64,000 bases of DNA from Agathobaculum butyriciproducens (GCA_003096535.1 QEKJ01000010.1:17275-81274), one strand, 5' to 3'; positions 42,621-51,537 are shown, counted from the first letter of the stretch. Notes: generated by a model from the sequence alone, not told the origin. A program made the numbers and translations.

Positions 42621-42650
42621 AAAAAGAGGACCTTGGGGTCCTCTTTTTTT
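42621..42650 (+). terminator. terminator after obgE
   Basis: AAAAGAGGACC, TTGG, GGTCCTC then TTTTTTT. Confidence 0.92.
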
Positions 42651-42793
42651 ATCGTATATACAGAGTGAAGTGTGGAGAACGTAGTGGGAGTAGCATAATG
42701 CAGAATCACTAAAAAATTATATCGTCCTATGTTCAACTCGCTGAAATAGTGCTACAATTAACTCAGAATGCACAAAAGGGGAGTTGACAAACT

Positions 42794-43699
42794 GTGCAAC
42801 AACAAAAGAACGATAAAACAACCTGCCTGTTGCTTGCGCTGACCACGATTTTCTGGGGCAGCCTGTACACGGCAAGCAAGGTACTGCTCGATGTGATTCA
42901 GCCGTTCACGCTTCTGTGCCTGCGCTACATCATCGCAGCCATTGCCATGACCATCCTGCAGCGCCTTCGCAAACCCGACCCGAACGGAAAGCCGCGCAGG
43001 ATCAAGGGCGGCGACTGGAAATATGTTATCATGTTCGGTCTGGGCGGCTATGTGCTGTCCATCGGCTTGCAGCAGTACGGCACCAAGCTGGCGGGCGCAT
43101 CGCTGGCTTCGCTCATCAACTGCATGAATCCGATCGCCATCTGCTTTTTCGCTGTTCTGCTGCTGCATGAGCGCATGACGATGAAGAAGGTCGTCTGCAT
43201 TGTCAGCGCGGTTGCCGGTGCGGTCTGCATCGTCGGGGGAGACGCCGGCGGCGGTCATATTCTCGGCATAGCGCTTTCGCTCGGTTCGGTGCTGACGTGG
43301 AGCGCGCTGAGCGTGTTCATGCGCTCGTTCTCGCAGAAGTATGACGCGCTGACCGTCACGACTTACGGTATTTACGTTGCCGCTATCGGCACGCTGCCGC
43401 TGATGCTCCGCGAGATCATCACCCACCCGGAGATGGACTTCCTGCACGCGAAGTACATCCTTGTGCTGTTTTATGTGGCGATTTTCTGCACGACCATTCC
43501 GCATTCGCTGTGGAATTACTGTCTCTCCCGTGCAGAGGCGAGCACCTGTTCTCTGTTTTACCCGATTCAGCCGCTCACCTCGATGGTGCTCGGTGTCCTG
43601 CTGCTGAACGAGCATATGACGGTCGGCTTTATTGCCGGTGCGGTGCTTATCGTGTTCGGTGTGCTGTATTCAACGCTCGGCAAAGAGAAAAACAGATGA
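42794..43699 (+). CDS. EamA/DMT-superfamily transporter
   Basis: 301 residues with ten hydrophobic helices and the two EamA halves: ALTTIFWGSLYTASKVLLD (1st) and LGIALSLGSVLTWSALSVFMR (2nd), each ending in LLLHER / LLLNEHMT repeats typical of the family. Likely exports metabolites or amino acids; substrate unknown. It starts with GTG 42794 after AAGGGGAG. A terminator follows at 43738. Confidence 0.85.
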   Translation: MQQQKNDKTTCLLLALTTIFWGSLYTASKVLLDVIQPFTLLCLRYIIAAIAMTILQRLRKPDPNGKPRRIKGGDWKYVIMFGLGGYVLSIGLQQYGTKLAGASLASLINCMNPIAICFFAVLLLHERMTMKKVVCIVSAVAGAVCIVGGDAGGGHILGIALSLGSVLTWSALSVFMRSFSQKYDALTVTTYGIYVAAIGTLPLMLREIITHPEMDFLHAKYILVLFYVAIFCTTIPHSLWNYCLSRAEASTCSLFYPIQPLTSMVLGVLLLNEHMTVGFIAGAVLIVFGVLYSTLGKEKNR

Positions 43700-43737
43700 G
43701 CCGCCTCGGCTATGCCCGATGTTACAGGTTAAGCTGA

Positions 43738-43776
43738 AAAAACCTCCTGTCTTCAGAAAGAAGGCAGGAGGTTTTT
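43738..43776 (+). terminator. terminator after the EamA gene
   Basis: AAAAACCTCCTG pairs with CAGGAGGTTTTT around a 14-base loop. Confidence 0.85.
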
Positions 43777-43879
43777 GCAATCATTCAAAACGGCGAAAGA
43801 GAGATGATGATGAAGTCCAAAGGGTAGAAACGCAGGGATGCAGTTCGGACGGTGCCGGATTGCAGCCGGTTTGCTGAAT

Positions 43880-44539
43880 TTACAATCCCAAATCCTTAAA
43901 CCGCGAATACATGGACTGTGCGCCGTACAGTGCCGCCACCGGATTGTGCTGCAGTACCCGGTCCTTGACGATCATAACCGTTGTCGGAACCTTGCTGTGG
44001 CGCAGAAACAGGGTATCATGTCCGACGCACAGACCAATCACGATGTTGAAATCGCAGCCGTGCGCGGCAAGCGTCTTGGCCTGCATGATCGGGTTGCACA
44101 TGGACTCGTGTCCGCAGCCGCCGTTGAGCTTTTTCTCGTTCGGCACGCCGATCTCGGTCTTGTCCTGTGCACCGACCTTGCAGCCGACCGTGAAATATTC
44201 GATGCCCTTTGCCTTGAGAATACGGGCGAAGATGGAAGTCTCTCGCATCAGACCGACGCAGGACGCGATGCCGATCTTTTTATAACCCATGCGCTTGATG
44301 AACTCGATGGTTTCCTCGACACGGGTCAGGCGGCCGTAAAACTCGCCTTCAATGCACGCGGAGGTGCGGGCAATCAGACCCTGTTCCGGGTCGTTGCGGT
44401 AGATTTCAAGTGTTTCCTCGAGCAGTGCCTTATCTACGTTCGTCGTCAAGCAGAACGGCGGGTACTGCTCCTCGCTGGCCGAACGGCAGCCGAGTCTGCT
44501 GCAGTCCGAGCAGCTGTGTGTGCATTTCAGTTCCGACAT
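43880..44539 (-). CDS. DUF1847 family Cys-rich protein
   Basis: 219 residues with many conserved Cys: CTHSCSDCSRLGCR at the N-terminus, GYKKIGIASCVGLMRE, VGCKVGAQDKTEIGVP, GGCGHESMCNPIMQA and LCVGHDTLF. DUF1847 proteins are predicted metal binders of unknown role. It lies 26 bases downstream of the ABC-transporter binding protein on the same strand, so it may act on the imported compound or its metal. Confidence 0.8.
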   Translation of the reverse strand: MSELKCTHSCSDCSRLGCRSASEEQYPPFCLTTNVDKALLEETLEIYRNDPEQGLIARTSACIEGEFYGRLTRVEETIEFIKRMGYKKIGIASCVGLMRETSIFARILKAKGIEYFTVGCKVGAQDKTEIGVPNEKKLNGGCGHESMCNPIMQAKTLAAHGCDFNIVIGLCVGHDTLFLRHSKVPTTVMIVKDRVLQHNPVAALYGAQSMYSRFKDLGL

Positions 44540-44565
44540 AATCCTTTCCTCCCTGTAAAACGATG

Positions 44566-45753
44566 TTATGCCTTTGCGTTTGTGTCCTGTGCGGGCTTGA
44601 TGATTTTGCCGCTGCAGCAGTCGTCCTCAGCCTCGGCTGCTGCTGCCGGCTGGAAGCTAACAGAGGAGGCCTTTGTGGATTTAGTGGCGGTATCGGTGGA
44701 AGCGTCGCTCTCTGGTGCATCCGGAACATCATCGAAGAAGATATATGCATTGTCTGCGAACTTGGTCGCATCGGTGCCTTCCTTGAGCACGCCAATCTGG
44801 GTCAGCTCCTCGGCGTTCTGCTTGAGTGCGTCATAGCCGCCCTGAACCGAAGGCTTGTAGTTGTAGGTCTTGAGAATCTGTGCGCAGAAGTCCGCGTCGC
44901 CGGAGACATACTCCTTTTCGGTGATGATCTTTGCGGTCTCGTCCGGGTTTTCCTGTACCCACTGAGATGCCTTCTGTACGGCACGGGTGAAGGCTGCTGC
45001 AGCCTTCGGGTTCTCCTCAGCCAGCTTGCTGGTGACGAATGCTGCGCAGCAGTACTCGTCCTTGTACTCGGGATCGGTTGCGGTGTCGATGAGAGCGGTC
45101 AGACCGTACTGCTCCTCTGCAATAGAAGCCGCCGGGTCGCCGAGTGCGATTGCGTCAACGGCACCGTTCTGTAGTGCCTGTGCAAGATCGTTGCGGGAGT
45201 AAACCGAGAATTCAACCTCCATGTTCTGGTCGGTCACGCCGATGCCTGCCGCGCTCAGCGAGCGCTTGGAGACAACGGTTGCCGCGTCAGCCAGACCGGG
45301 TACGCCGATCTTCTTGCCCTTGAGGTCGGCAATGCTTTTGATGTTGCTGCCACCGGGTACGAGCAGCTTGGTGCAGCCGGTGTGCAGGCCGGTGGTGAAC
45401 TTGATGGGCAGGCCGTTCTCGAGCGGCTGGAGCATTTTGCCGATCAGGCCCATGCCGACATCAACCTGATCCGCGCCGATGGCCTCGGAAACGTGTGCCG
45501 CGTCAACCGTTACCTGCTCAATGTCCAGACCTTCGTCCTCAAAGTAGCCGTTCTCGATCGCGATGTACATCGGTGCGGCACAGAGAGAAGGAGAGTAGAT
45601 CAGACGCAGGTGGGTTGCGCCGGAATCGGCGGAATCTGCTGCCGTGGAAGCGTCCGAATTGCTGCTTGAGCCGCCGCAGGCGGTAAGCGAGAGTGTCAGT
45701 GCAGCTGCGAGAAGTCCGCTTGCCGCTCGAAATAAAATACCGTTCTTTTTCAT
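44566..45753 (-). CDS. ABC transporter substrate-binding lipoprotein, sulfonate/taurine/nitrate (NMT1/SsuA) type
   Basis: 395 residues from ATG 45753 (GAAAGGAC upstream; the extension to 45771 is unlikely). Signal peptide with lipobox LSLTACGGSSS, then LRLIYSPSLCAAPMYIAIENGYFEDEGLDIEQVTVD, SIADLKGKKIGVPGLADAATVV and VDAIALGDPAASIAEEQYG, as in SsuA/TauA/NrtA proteins. The C-terminus is a low-complexity Ala/Asp tail with a Cys pair (DDCCSGK). Third gene of the permease-ATPase-SBP operon governed by the Cys/Met leader. Confidence 0.85.
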   Translation of the reverse strand: MKKNGILFRAASGLLAAALTLSLTACGGSSSNSDASTAADSADSGATHLRLIYSPSLCAAPMYIAIENGYFEDEGLDIEQVTVDAAHVSEAIGADQVDVGMGLIGKMLQPLENGLPIKFTTGLHTGCTKLLVPGGSNIKSIADLKGKKIGVPGLADAATVVSKRSLSAAGIGVTDQNMEVEFSVYSRNDLAQALQNGAVDAIALGDPAASIAEEQYGLTALIDTATDPEYKDEYCCAAFVTSKLAEENPKAAAAFTRAVQKASQWVQENPDETAKIITEKEYVSGDADFCAQILKTYNYKPSVQGGYDALKQNAEELTQIGVLKEGTDATKFADNAYIFFDDVPDAPESDASTDTATKSTKASSVSFQPAAAAEAEDDCCSGKIIKPAQDTNAKA

Positions 45754-45824
45754 GGTTTTCTGTCCTTTCAAGGAAAATATATAATAAAAACAATAATAAT
45801 GAATGTGCGTTCTTTAATACGATC

Positions 45825-46604
45825 TTAAATGTAGTAGTTGGGCTCTTTGATTGTGCCGCCGTAATGGAGCTGACGAAGGATCTCCGCACGGTAGTGAAGA
45901 AAATCCTCCGAGCTGCGTGCTCTCGGGCGGGCCAACTTGATATCCAGCGTGCCGGTGATGCGTCCCGGTCGGGGTGTCATAACGACCACCTTGTCCGAAA
46001 GATACACGGCCTCATCCACATCATGCGTTACCATGATGGCGGTCATGCCGGTTTCCTTCCAGATGCGCAGGATCTCGTCCTGCATGTTCATGCGGGTGAA
46101 GGCATCGAGTGCACCGAGCGGCTCATCGAGCAGGAGCACCTTGGGCTTGCCAACGAGTGCTCTTGCGAGAGACGCGCGCTGGCACATGCCGCCGGAAAGC
46201 TGGTGCGGATACGAATGCTCGAAGCCCTTGAGGCCGACCATCTCGATAAATTCGTCTACGCGGTTCTTTTCCTGCTTGTAGATGCCGCGGGCGCGCAGAC
46301 CGAACGCGATATTATCGTAAATCGACAGCCACGGGAACAGCGTGTGCTCCTGAAACATGAAGCCGCGGTCTGCACCGGGGGCCTTGATAGGTGTACCGTC
46401 CAGCGTCAGGCTGCCGTCATCCATCGGAATCAGACCGGAGATCAAACGCAGCAGCGTGGACTTGCCGCAGCCGGACGGTCCGATCAGCGAAACGAACGAA
46501 CCGGCGGGAATATCGAGCGAAACATTGTCGAGAGCGGTAATGCGCTCTCCGGTGGGATTGACAAAATGCTTGGATACACCCGAAATCGAAATACTTCCTA
46601 CCAT
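45825..46604 (-). CDS. ABC transporter ATPase, SsuB/TauB type
   Basis: 259 residues from ATG 46604, overlapping the permease end by seven bases. Walker A GPSGCGKST (about 39-47), Q-loop FMFQEHTLFPW, signature LSGGMCQRASLARAL, Walker B VLLLDEPLGALD, H-loop MVTHDVDEAV. It powers import with the adjoining permease. The longer open frame to 47045 is a shadow over the permease gene. Confidence 0.92.
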   Translation of the reverse strand: MVGSISISGVSKHFVNPTGERITALDNVSLDIPAGSFVSLIGPSGCGKSTLLRLISGLIPMDDGSLTLDGTPIKAPGADRGFMFQEHTLFPWLSIYDNIAFGLRARGIYKQEKNRVDEFIEMVGLKGFEHSYPHQLSGGMCQRASLARALVGKPKVLLLDEPLGALDAFTRMNMQDEILRIWKETGMTAIMVTHDVDEAVYLSDKVVVMTPRPGRITGTLDIKLARPRARSSEDFLHYRAEILRQLHYGGTIKEPNYYI

Positions 46605-47545
46605 TTGATAACTCCTTTCTGCCATGCGAGCACGCGGTCGCGGAACTTGAACAGCAGCGTGATGAGAATGAAGAAGGTGACTGCAATGATGATCAGTCCG
46701 GCATATACGTTGGCATATGCCATCATTTCCTTCTGCCAGTTGATGTACCAGCCGATGCCGTATTTGGCGCCGAGCATTTCGGCGGTGACCAGCGTGATGA
46801 ACGACGAGCAGGTGCCGTTGAACAGGCCGAGGAACATATGCGGCATAGCAGCCGGAATGCCGACCTTGGCAATGCGGTAGAAGCCGCCCGCGCCAAGCGT
46901 CGAGGAGACCTCGAAGTACGAGTTGGGGATGGAAGCGATGCCGCTGCTGGTGAGCACGGTAGTCGGGAACCACACAGCCAGCGCAATCAGGAAGGCACTG
47001 GCGGAAACCGCAGTCGGGAAAGCAATGAGCACTAGCGGGATCCACGCGGTGGACGGGATTGGGCCGAGCACGCGGACGAGCGGCTGTACCCAGTAGGCGA
47101 AGGTCTTGTTGAAGCCGATGGCGATACCGGTCAGCACGCCGACAACCGCACCGCCGAGCCAGCCGAAGAACAGCAGGCGTGCGGAGTATGCAAGGCAGGT
47201 CGCGAGGAACGCGCTGTCATCAACGAGAACGCCGAACACACGGTCGAGCGAGGGAAAGTACAGCACCGGCAGAATCGCAAACTTGGCGGTCAGCAGGTTG
47301 AGGATGTTCAGCACCAGAACCGCTCCTGCATAGAACAGTGCGCTGTACGACAGCTTATCGCGTACCTTGGTGTTGCCGAGCGATATCAGCAGGGCAATCA
47401 CATACACGGCCAGTCCGATGAGCAGCGCCCATGTAAAATAAGGATGTTCTGCGGCAGGATGCTGCGCGGAATCCGGCAGCAGAATATCGCAGGCGAGCGC
47501 CAGAAGAATGGAGAGAACTGGCAGTGATTTGACAAAATGCTTCAC
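46598..47545 (-). CDS. ABC transporter permease, SsuC/TauC type
   Basis: 315 residues from GTG 47545, which has AAAGGAG nine bases upstream; the in-frame extension to 47671 crosses the terminator and is not used. About seven membrane helices and the EAA-like loop (SSTLGAGGFYRIAKVGIPAAMPHMFLGLFNG). First structural gene of the operon, just downstream of an attenuator. Confidence 0.88.
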   Translation of the reverse strand: MKHFVKSLPVLSILLALACDILLPDSAQHPAAEHPYFTWALLIGLAVYVIALLISLGNTKVRDKLSYSALFYAGAVLVLNILNLLTAKFAILPVLYFPSLDRVFGVLVDDSAFLATCLAYSARLLFFGWLGGAVVGVLTGIAIGFNKTFAYWVQPLVRVLGPIPSTAWIPLVLIAFPTAVSASAFLIALAVWFPTTVLTSSGIASIPNSYFEVSSTLGAGGFYRIAKVGIPAAMPHMFLGLFNGTCSSFITLVTAEMLGAKYGIGWYINWQKEMMAYANVYAGLIIIAVTFFILITLLFKFRDRVLAWQKGVIKW

Positions 47546-47564
47546 AAGGGAGAACTCCTTTCGA

Positions 47565-47596
47565 CAAAAAATGGCAGAAGACGTATGCCTTCCGCC
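47565..47596 (-). terminator. attenuator terminator between leader peptide and permease
   Basis: On the minus strand GGCGGAAG (47596-47589), eight-base loop, CTTCTGCC (47580-47573), then A and TTTTTT. It lies 17 bases after the leader stop and ends ahead of the permease ribosome site. A preceding ATGTGCG/CGCGCAT hairpin spans the leader's end and stop codon and could act as a pause or competing structure. Confidence 0.8.
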
Positions 47597-47613
47597 AGGA
47601 TGGTTTATGCGCG

Positions 47614-47706
47614 TTATTCGCACATTCGCCAGGTCACAAGGGAACGCATACACGAGCAGCGGTGCATACACATACAGCAGCGATTCATACAGTACATTCG
47701 GCTCAT
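47614..47706 (-). CDS. Cys/Met-rich 30-residue leader peptide
   Basis: ATG at 47706 has a strong GAAAGGAGA site. Of 30 residues, seven are Cys and seven Met, crowded in residues 4-20 (e.g. MYCMNRCCMCMHRCSCMR), plus five Arg and one Trp; a TAA closes it at 47614. A consensus promoter lies upstream, and a Rho-independent terminator lies between it and the ABC permease. Ribosome stalling at Cys or Met codons when sulfur amino acids are scarce would free the transporter genes: inference by analogy with amino-acid attenuation. Confidence 0.8.
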   Translation of the reverse strand: MSRMYCMNRCCMCMHRCSCMRSLVTWRMCE

Positions 47707-47758
47707 GACAGGTTCTCCTTTCAATTCATATAAATCCTATCGGGTTTCAGTAGTTGAA

Positions 47759-47787
47759 AGTATAGACTTGAATGTCCTAATTGTCAA
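47759..47787 (-). promoter_or_regulatory. promoter of the leader/ABC operon
   Basis: On the minus strand TTGACA (47787-47782), 17 bases, TATACT (47764-47759). The start near 47752 gives a ~45-base leader before the peptide. Confidence 0.88.
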
Positions 47788-47941
47788 TAGGAATACTGTG
47801 ATTTTGGATAGTATGCCAAAAACGATTTGTCTGAAAGAGAGAATTTGTCGCTTTGCATAAAGAACCGCCGCAGCAGGATTTCTTGTGGGATCGGGTGGCT
47901 GAATCCACGCTTTTGTGCTACAATATTTACAGGTGATGAAT

Positions 47942-48949
47942 ATGATTTTTAAACCGCGTCCGCTCAGCAGAACCATGCTGGATGACGCTTCACTTGTCCG
48001 CGATAAGCAGCACTGCCGCCGGATCGGTCCGTGCGGTGTTGGTCGTCGGGCATTATATTTGAACAGTTATTTTATTGACCGGCATTATTATGTGCCGTTT
48101 TCCGCCATTACGCGGGCATTTAAGTTTATAGAAGAAGGCACCGGCGGTGTCCGGGGTGTGCTTGCAGGCAGAGCCTGTCTGCTTGTGGAGTATGACGGCG
48201 GCATGCAGCAGGTGTGCTGTTTCAAGTACGAGGATCAGATTGACGAGCTGCTGCGCGTGCTGCACAAGATGCATCCGGAGATTCCGTGCGTCAGCGAGGA
48301 AGAGGAGGCTGAACTCGAGGTCGAGTACGAGCGCCGGAGAGCGGAAGAACGCCGACGACCGCCGCTCAGCATGCGCGCCGAGCGGGAGATTGAGGAGCTG
48401 GAGAATGCGATCGCGTACCTCGAGCGCAAGCCCGAGCTGTACAAGCGGCTCAGTCGTGCAGCCAAACGGCGGCGCAACTACCAGAGCAGGAGCGCGGGAT
48501 ACCGCTGGGCGGCTGCAGCGATCATGGTGCTCGGGGCGGCGGCGCTGATTTACGGCGTGGTGTCGCTCGTGTGCCGCGGTTTCTCCGGCGGATACCTGCT
48601 GCTGTGTCTGCTGGCGGCAGTTTTCCTGTTTGGCGGATGGCGCCTGCTGCCGACGGCGCGCAACAACAATGCGGCTGTTCTGCGCGGGGATAAGCAGGCG
48701 CGGGTACAGATGCAGAACTATATCGACCGTTTTCCGGCATTTCCGCTGCCCGCACGGTACGCGCACCCGATCGTGCTGCGCCGTATGCAGCAGGCCATCG
48801 CGGAAGGCCATGCGCTGAACGTCATGGAGGCGCTTGAGGTCGTCAAGACCGATCTGCAGACCATGAATGCGGATATGCAGGTATCGCAGGAGGAATACGC
48901 CGAGATTTCTACGATCAAGCCGCTGTTTCTGAATGCGGATTATAAGTAA
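47942..48949 (+). CDS. membrane protein with PH-like N-terminus, unknown function
   Basis: 335 residues; ATG 47942 is placed best after AGGTG (47936 is possible). Residues 1-100 are a beta-rich region (RALYLNSYFIDRHYYVPFSAITRAFKF..., CLLVEYDGGMQQVCCFKYEDQIDELLRVL), reminiscent of bacterial PH domains. An acidic/basic coiled coil (about 110-170), two membrane helices (about 190-235) and a helical C-terminus follow. No family assigned. It is divergent from the sulfur-transport operon and may share the gap. Confidence 0.55.
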   Translation: MIFKPRPLSRTMLDDASLVRDKQHCRRIGPCGVGRRALYLNSYFIDRHYYVPFSAITRAFKFIEEGTGGVRGVLAGRACLLVEYDGGMQQVCCFKYEDQIDELLRVLHKMHPEIPCVSEEEEAELEVEYERRRAEERRRPPLSMRAEREIEELENAIAYLERKPELYKRLSRAAKRRRNYQSRSAGYRWAAAAIMVLGAAALIYGVVSLVCRGFSGGYLLLCLLAAVFLFGGWRLLPTARNNNAAVLRGDKQARVQMQNYIDRFPAFPLPARYAHPIVLRRMQQAIAEGHALNVMEALEVVKTDLQTMNADMQVSQEEYAEISTIKPLFLNADYK

Positions 48950-48977
48950 GAAATCCGGCCTGAGGCTTGCAAAGCTG

Positions 48978-49007
48978 TTGACAACAGTATGTTTTCTCCC
49001 GTATAAT
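48978..49007 (+). promoter_or_regulatory. promoter of the PRTase/cytosine permease operon
   Basis: TTGACA (48978-48983), 18 bases, TATAAT (49002-49007). It gives a 155-base leader. Confidence 0.8.
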
Positions 49008-49013
49008 AAATGC

Positions 49014-49153
49014 AGTAAAATGAAGTCGAAAAAGAGGGGATGGACGGATATGCTGTGTAAAAACAGAACATGCGGCGTTCCGTTGAATCCAATAGGAAAA
49101 CGATGAAAACCAAGGACCTTCTGCCCGCAAAATGGCAGTCGGTCCCTTTTTTT
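49014..49153 (+). promoter_or_regulatory. structured leader with terminator (candidate attenuator or riboswitch)
   Basis: A long branched hairpin is closed by TGGA/TCCA and CGGA/TCCG (about 49041-49090), with CTGT/ACAG at its tip. A terminator follows: AAGGACC-TT-CTGCC (49112-49125), loop, GGCAG-TC-GGTCCCTT then TTTTT (to 49153). The terminator ends one base before the AGGGAGG of the next gene, so folding would decide expression. It does not match the purine or PyrR signals I know. Confidence 0.55.
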
Positions 49154-49168
49154 AGGGAGGAAACTGAT

Positions 49169-50266
49169 ATGATCGAAAATTGGAATGACGTCCATATCGT
49201 ACCGGAATTCAGCGATCAGGGTGTGGACTGCTACCGTCTGGCGGGCGGCAGCTTTGTCAATGAATACTACATCGTCTCGGAGGCCGAGACCCGCAAGCTG
49301 ATGAACCATCCGGAGGTTGTCGGCTACGAGGTGTATGCGTCGCTTGTGACGGCTACCTCGCAGATGATGTACTACCTCAAGGAGCAGAAAAAGATCACTT
49401 CGGCGAACATTCTGTCCATTCTGCGCGGCGCACTCAACTACCCGCTCGAGGAAAGCTGCTACAAGGAGCATATCCGCGTGCATGACATCAGCTTTATGTC
49501 CAGTGAGCGCGTGTTCGGCGAGAATGATGAGATGTCGCTCGATATCAAGTACTGCAAGCTGACCATGGTGCCCAACAGCACGCTGATGATCGGCGATATC
49601 ATCGCCTCGGGCGAGACGCTTGTGCAGTGCCTGCGCTATGTCACCGACTATTACCGCAAGCAGGGCGCCAAGCTGCGCAACATCCTGCTGTTTACCATCG
49701 GCGGTACCCAGGGCATTGAGATTCTCGAAAAGCTGACTAAAGAAATCCGCACCTACTGGCCGGACTTTGAGGGCTTCATCACCGTGTACTACGAGGGCGT
49801 TTTCAGCTGCTACGAGGAAGGCGACAAGGGCGTTTCCGGCATCAACCGTGCGCTCATCGACTTTTACTGGAAGGGCGGCATTGTGGCGCCGGAGTTCCGC
49901 CGTCAGACGCTTTCCATGCAGAATCCGCTGTTTGAGAAGTGCACGATCTACGATGGCGGTGCACGCCGTTACGAAATCCACGAGCACATTGAAGAGGTGC
50001 TGGAATTCTGGAACGGCATTCTCGCGCGTGCCGACAAGATCGACAAGCAGGCGCTGCTGGAGGAAAAACTGGGTCATGCGCTGCCGATTTCCTATGAGGA
50101 CTGGCTGAAGGACTGCCACTATGAAAAGCTGGACGCAAAGCTGACGCGCTGGCTGTATCAGCAGGAGCGCGGCTTTGTCGAGAGCCTGAAGGACGTAACG
50201 CTGGAGGAGATCGCGCATCAGCGCATTGACGAGTTCACCACGACGCTCAAAAAGTACATTCTTTGA
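49169..50266 (+). CDS. phosphoribosyltransferase-like protein
   Basis: 365 residues from ATG 49169, behind AGGGAGGAAAC; upstream in-frame codons run through the leader and are discounted. STLMIGDIIASGETLVQCLRYV (about 143-164) resembles the PRPP-binding motif of type I phosphoribosyltransferases (hhhhDDhhxTGxT), with Gly-Asp-Ile-Ile for the usual acidic pair. ILSILRGALNYPLE (about 90) may be the other active-site loop. The C-terminal third is helical and unassigned. The gene pairs with a cytosine permease 27 bases downstream, which suggests nucleobase salvage; the base is unknown. Confidence 0.6.
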   Translation: MIENWNDVHIVPEFSDQGVDCYRLAGGSFVNEYYIVSEAETRKLMNHPEVVGYEVYASLVTATSQMMYYLKEQKKITSANILSILRGALNYPLEESCYKEHIRVHDISFMSSERVFGENDEMSLDIKYCKLTMVPNSTLMIGDIIASGETLVQCLRYVTDYYRKQGAKLRNILLFTIGGTQGIEILEKLTKEIRTYWPDFEGFITVYYEGVFSCYEEGDKGVSGINRALIDFYWKGGIVAPEFRRQTLSMQNPLFEKCTIYDGGARRYEIHEHIEEVLEFWNGILARADKIDKQALLEEKLGHALPISYEDWLKDCHYEKLDAKLTRWLYQQERGFVESLKDVTLEEIAHQRIDEFTTTLKKYIL

Positions 50267-50293
50267 CAAATACACAAAAGGGGGATAAAATCT

Positions 50294-51529
50294 ATGAAAA
50301 ATGACAACACACCGGTCGATATCGACTTTGCGGAAGCGGCTGTGCCGCATTATGCGCGCCGCGGCATCGTAACTATGTTCATGATCATGCTGGGTTTCAC
50401 CTTCTTCTCGGCCAGCATGTGGGTCGGCAAGGAGCTGGCAGACGGACTGGATTTCGGCGGCTTTATCATCTCCATGATCATCGGCGGCCTGATCCTGAGC
50501 CTGTACACCGGTCTGCTCGGTTATGTCGGCGCGGAAACCGGCATGAGCCTTGACCTGCTGGCACGCAAAGCCTTCGGTGCAAAAGGCTCGTACTTGCCGA
50601 GCGCGATGATCTCGTTTACGCAGATCGGCTGGTTCGGCGTCGGTATCGCCATGTTTGCCATTCCGGTTGCAAATGAGCTGCTCGGCGGCAGCACAGCGGC
50701 TGAATGGGTGCTCGTTATCATTGCGGGTGTGTGCATGACGGCCTCGGCGTATTTCGGCATCAAATCGCTGACGCTCATCAGCTATATTGCGGTTCCGCTG
50801 GTTGCAATCCTGGGTACGGTTGCCATGGTGATGGCGGTCAAACAGGGCAACGGTACGCTGATTGATCAGTTTGCCAAGTCCAGCGGTACGCTGACCGTTG
50901 TCGGCGGCGCCGGTCTGGTTATCGGCTCGTTTGTCTCTGGCGGCACGGCAACGCCGAACTTCTCCCGCTTTGCCCGCAACGGCAAGGTTGGTGCGGTCAC
51001 GACCGTTATCGCGTTCTTTATCGGCAACTCGCTGATGTTTTTCTTCGGCGGTATTTCGTCGGTCTACGTCGGCGGCAATGATATTTTTGAGGTTATGATC
51101 AACCTCGGTCTGTTCTATCTGGCGATTCTGGTCCTCGGTCTCAACATCTGGACCACGAACGATAATGCACTGTATTCGGCGGGTCTGGGTCTGGCGAACA
51201 TTTTCGGCCAGAGAAAGAAGCCGATGGTGCTGGTTTCCGGTATTATCGGCACCGTGCTTGCGGTCTGGCTGTACTGGAATTTCACCGGCTGGCTGAATAT
51301 CCTCAACTGTACGCTGCCGCCGGTCGGCATCATTCTGGTGATGAGCTTCTTCATGGACCGTGAAAAGTACAAGGACGTTGAAGTGACCGAAAACGTCAAC
51401 TGGTTTGCGGTTTTCGGCGTTGTGCTGGGCGCTGTGGTGGCAAATCTGGTCCCGTGGGGTATCGCATCCATCAACGGCATGATCGTTGCCGCTGTGTGCT
51501 ATCTGGTCGGCAGCAAGGCGAAAAAGTAA
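50294..51529 (+). CDS. codB: cytosine/purine permease, NCS1 (CodB) type
   Basis: 411 residues, twelve membrane helices. Family blocks: PHYARRGIVTMFMIMLGFTFFSASMWVGKELADGL, GYVGAETGMSLDLLARKAFGAKGSYLPS, ATPNFSRFARNGKVG and WTTNDNALYSAGLGLAN. Imports cytosine or a related base by cation symport. AAGGGGGAT precedes ATG 50294. Cotranscribed with the PRTase-like gene; a large terminator follows. Confidence 0.85.
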   Translation: MKNDNTPVDIDFAEAAVPHYARRGIVTMFMIMLGFTFFSASMWVGKELADGLDFGGFIISMIIGGLILSLYTGLLGYVGAETGMSLDLLARKAFGAKGSYLPSAMISFTQIGWFGVGIAMFAIPVANELLGGSTAAEWVLVIIAGVCMTASAYFGIKSLTLISYIAVPLVAILGTVAMVMAVKQGNGTLIDQFAKSSGTLTVVGGAGLVIGSFVSGGTATPNFSRFARNGKVGAVTTVIAFFIGNSLMFFFGGISSVYVGGNDIFEVMINLGLFYLAILVLGLNIWTTNDNALYSAGLGLANIFGQRKKPMVLVSGIIGTVLAVWLYWNFTGWLNILNCTLPPVGIILVMSFFMDREKYKDVEVTENVNWFAVFGVVLGAVVANLVPWGIASINGMIVAAVCYLVGSKAKK

Positions 51530-51537
51530 GCAGAATC

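Noticed and set aside
49014..49153. PyrR-binding attenuator or purine riboswitch in the PRTase leader
   Set aside because: Neither the PyrR loop consensus nor the purine riboswitch core can be recognised; kept only as an unassigned structured leader.
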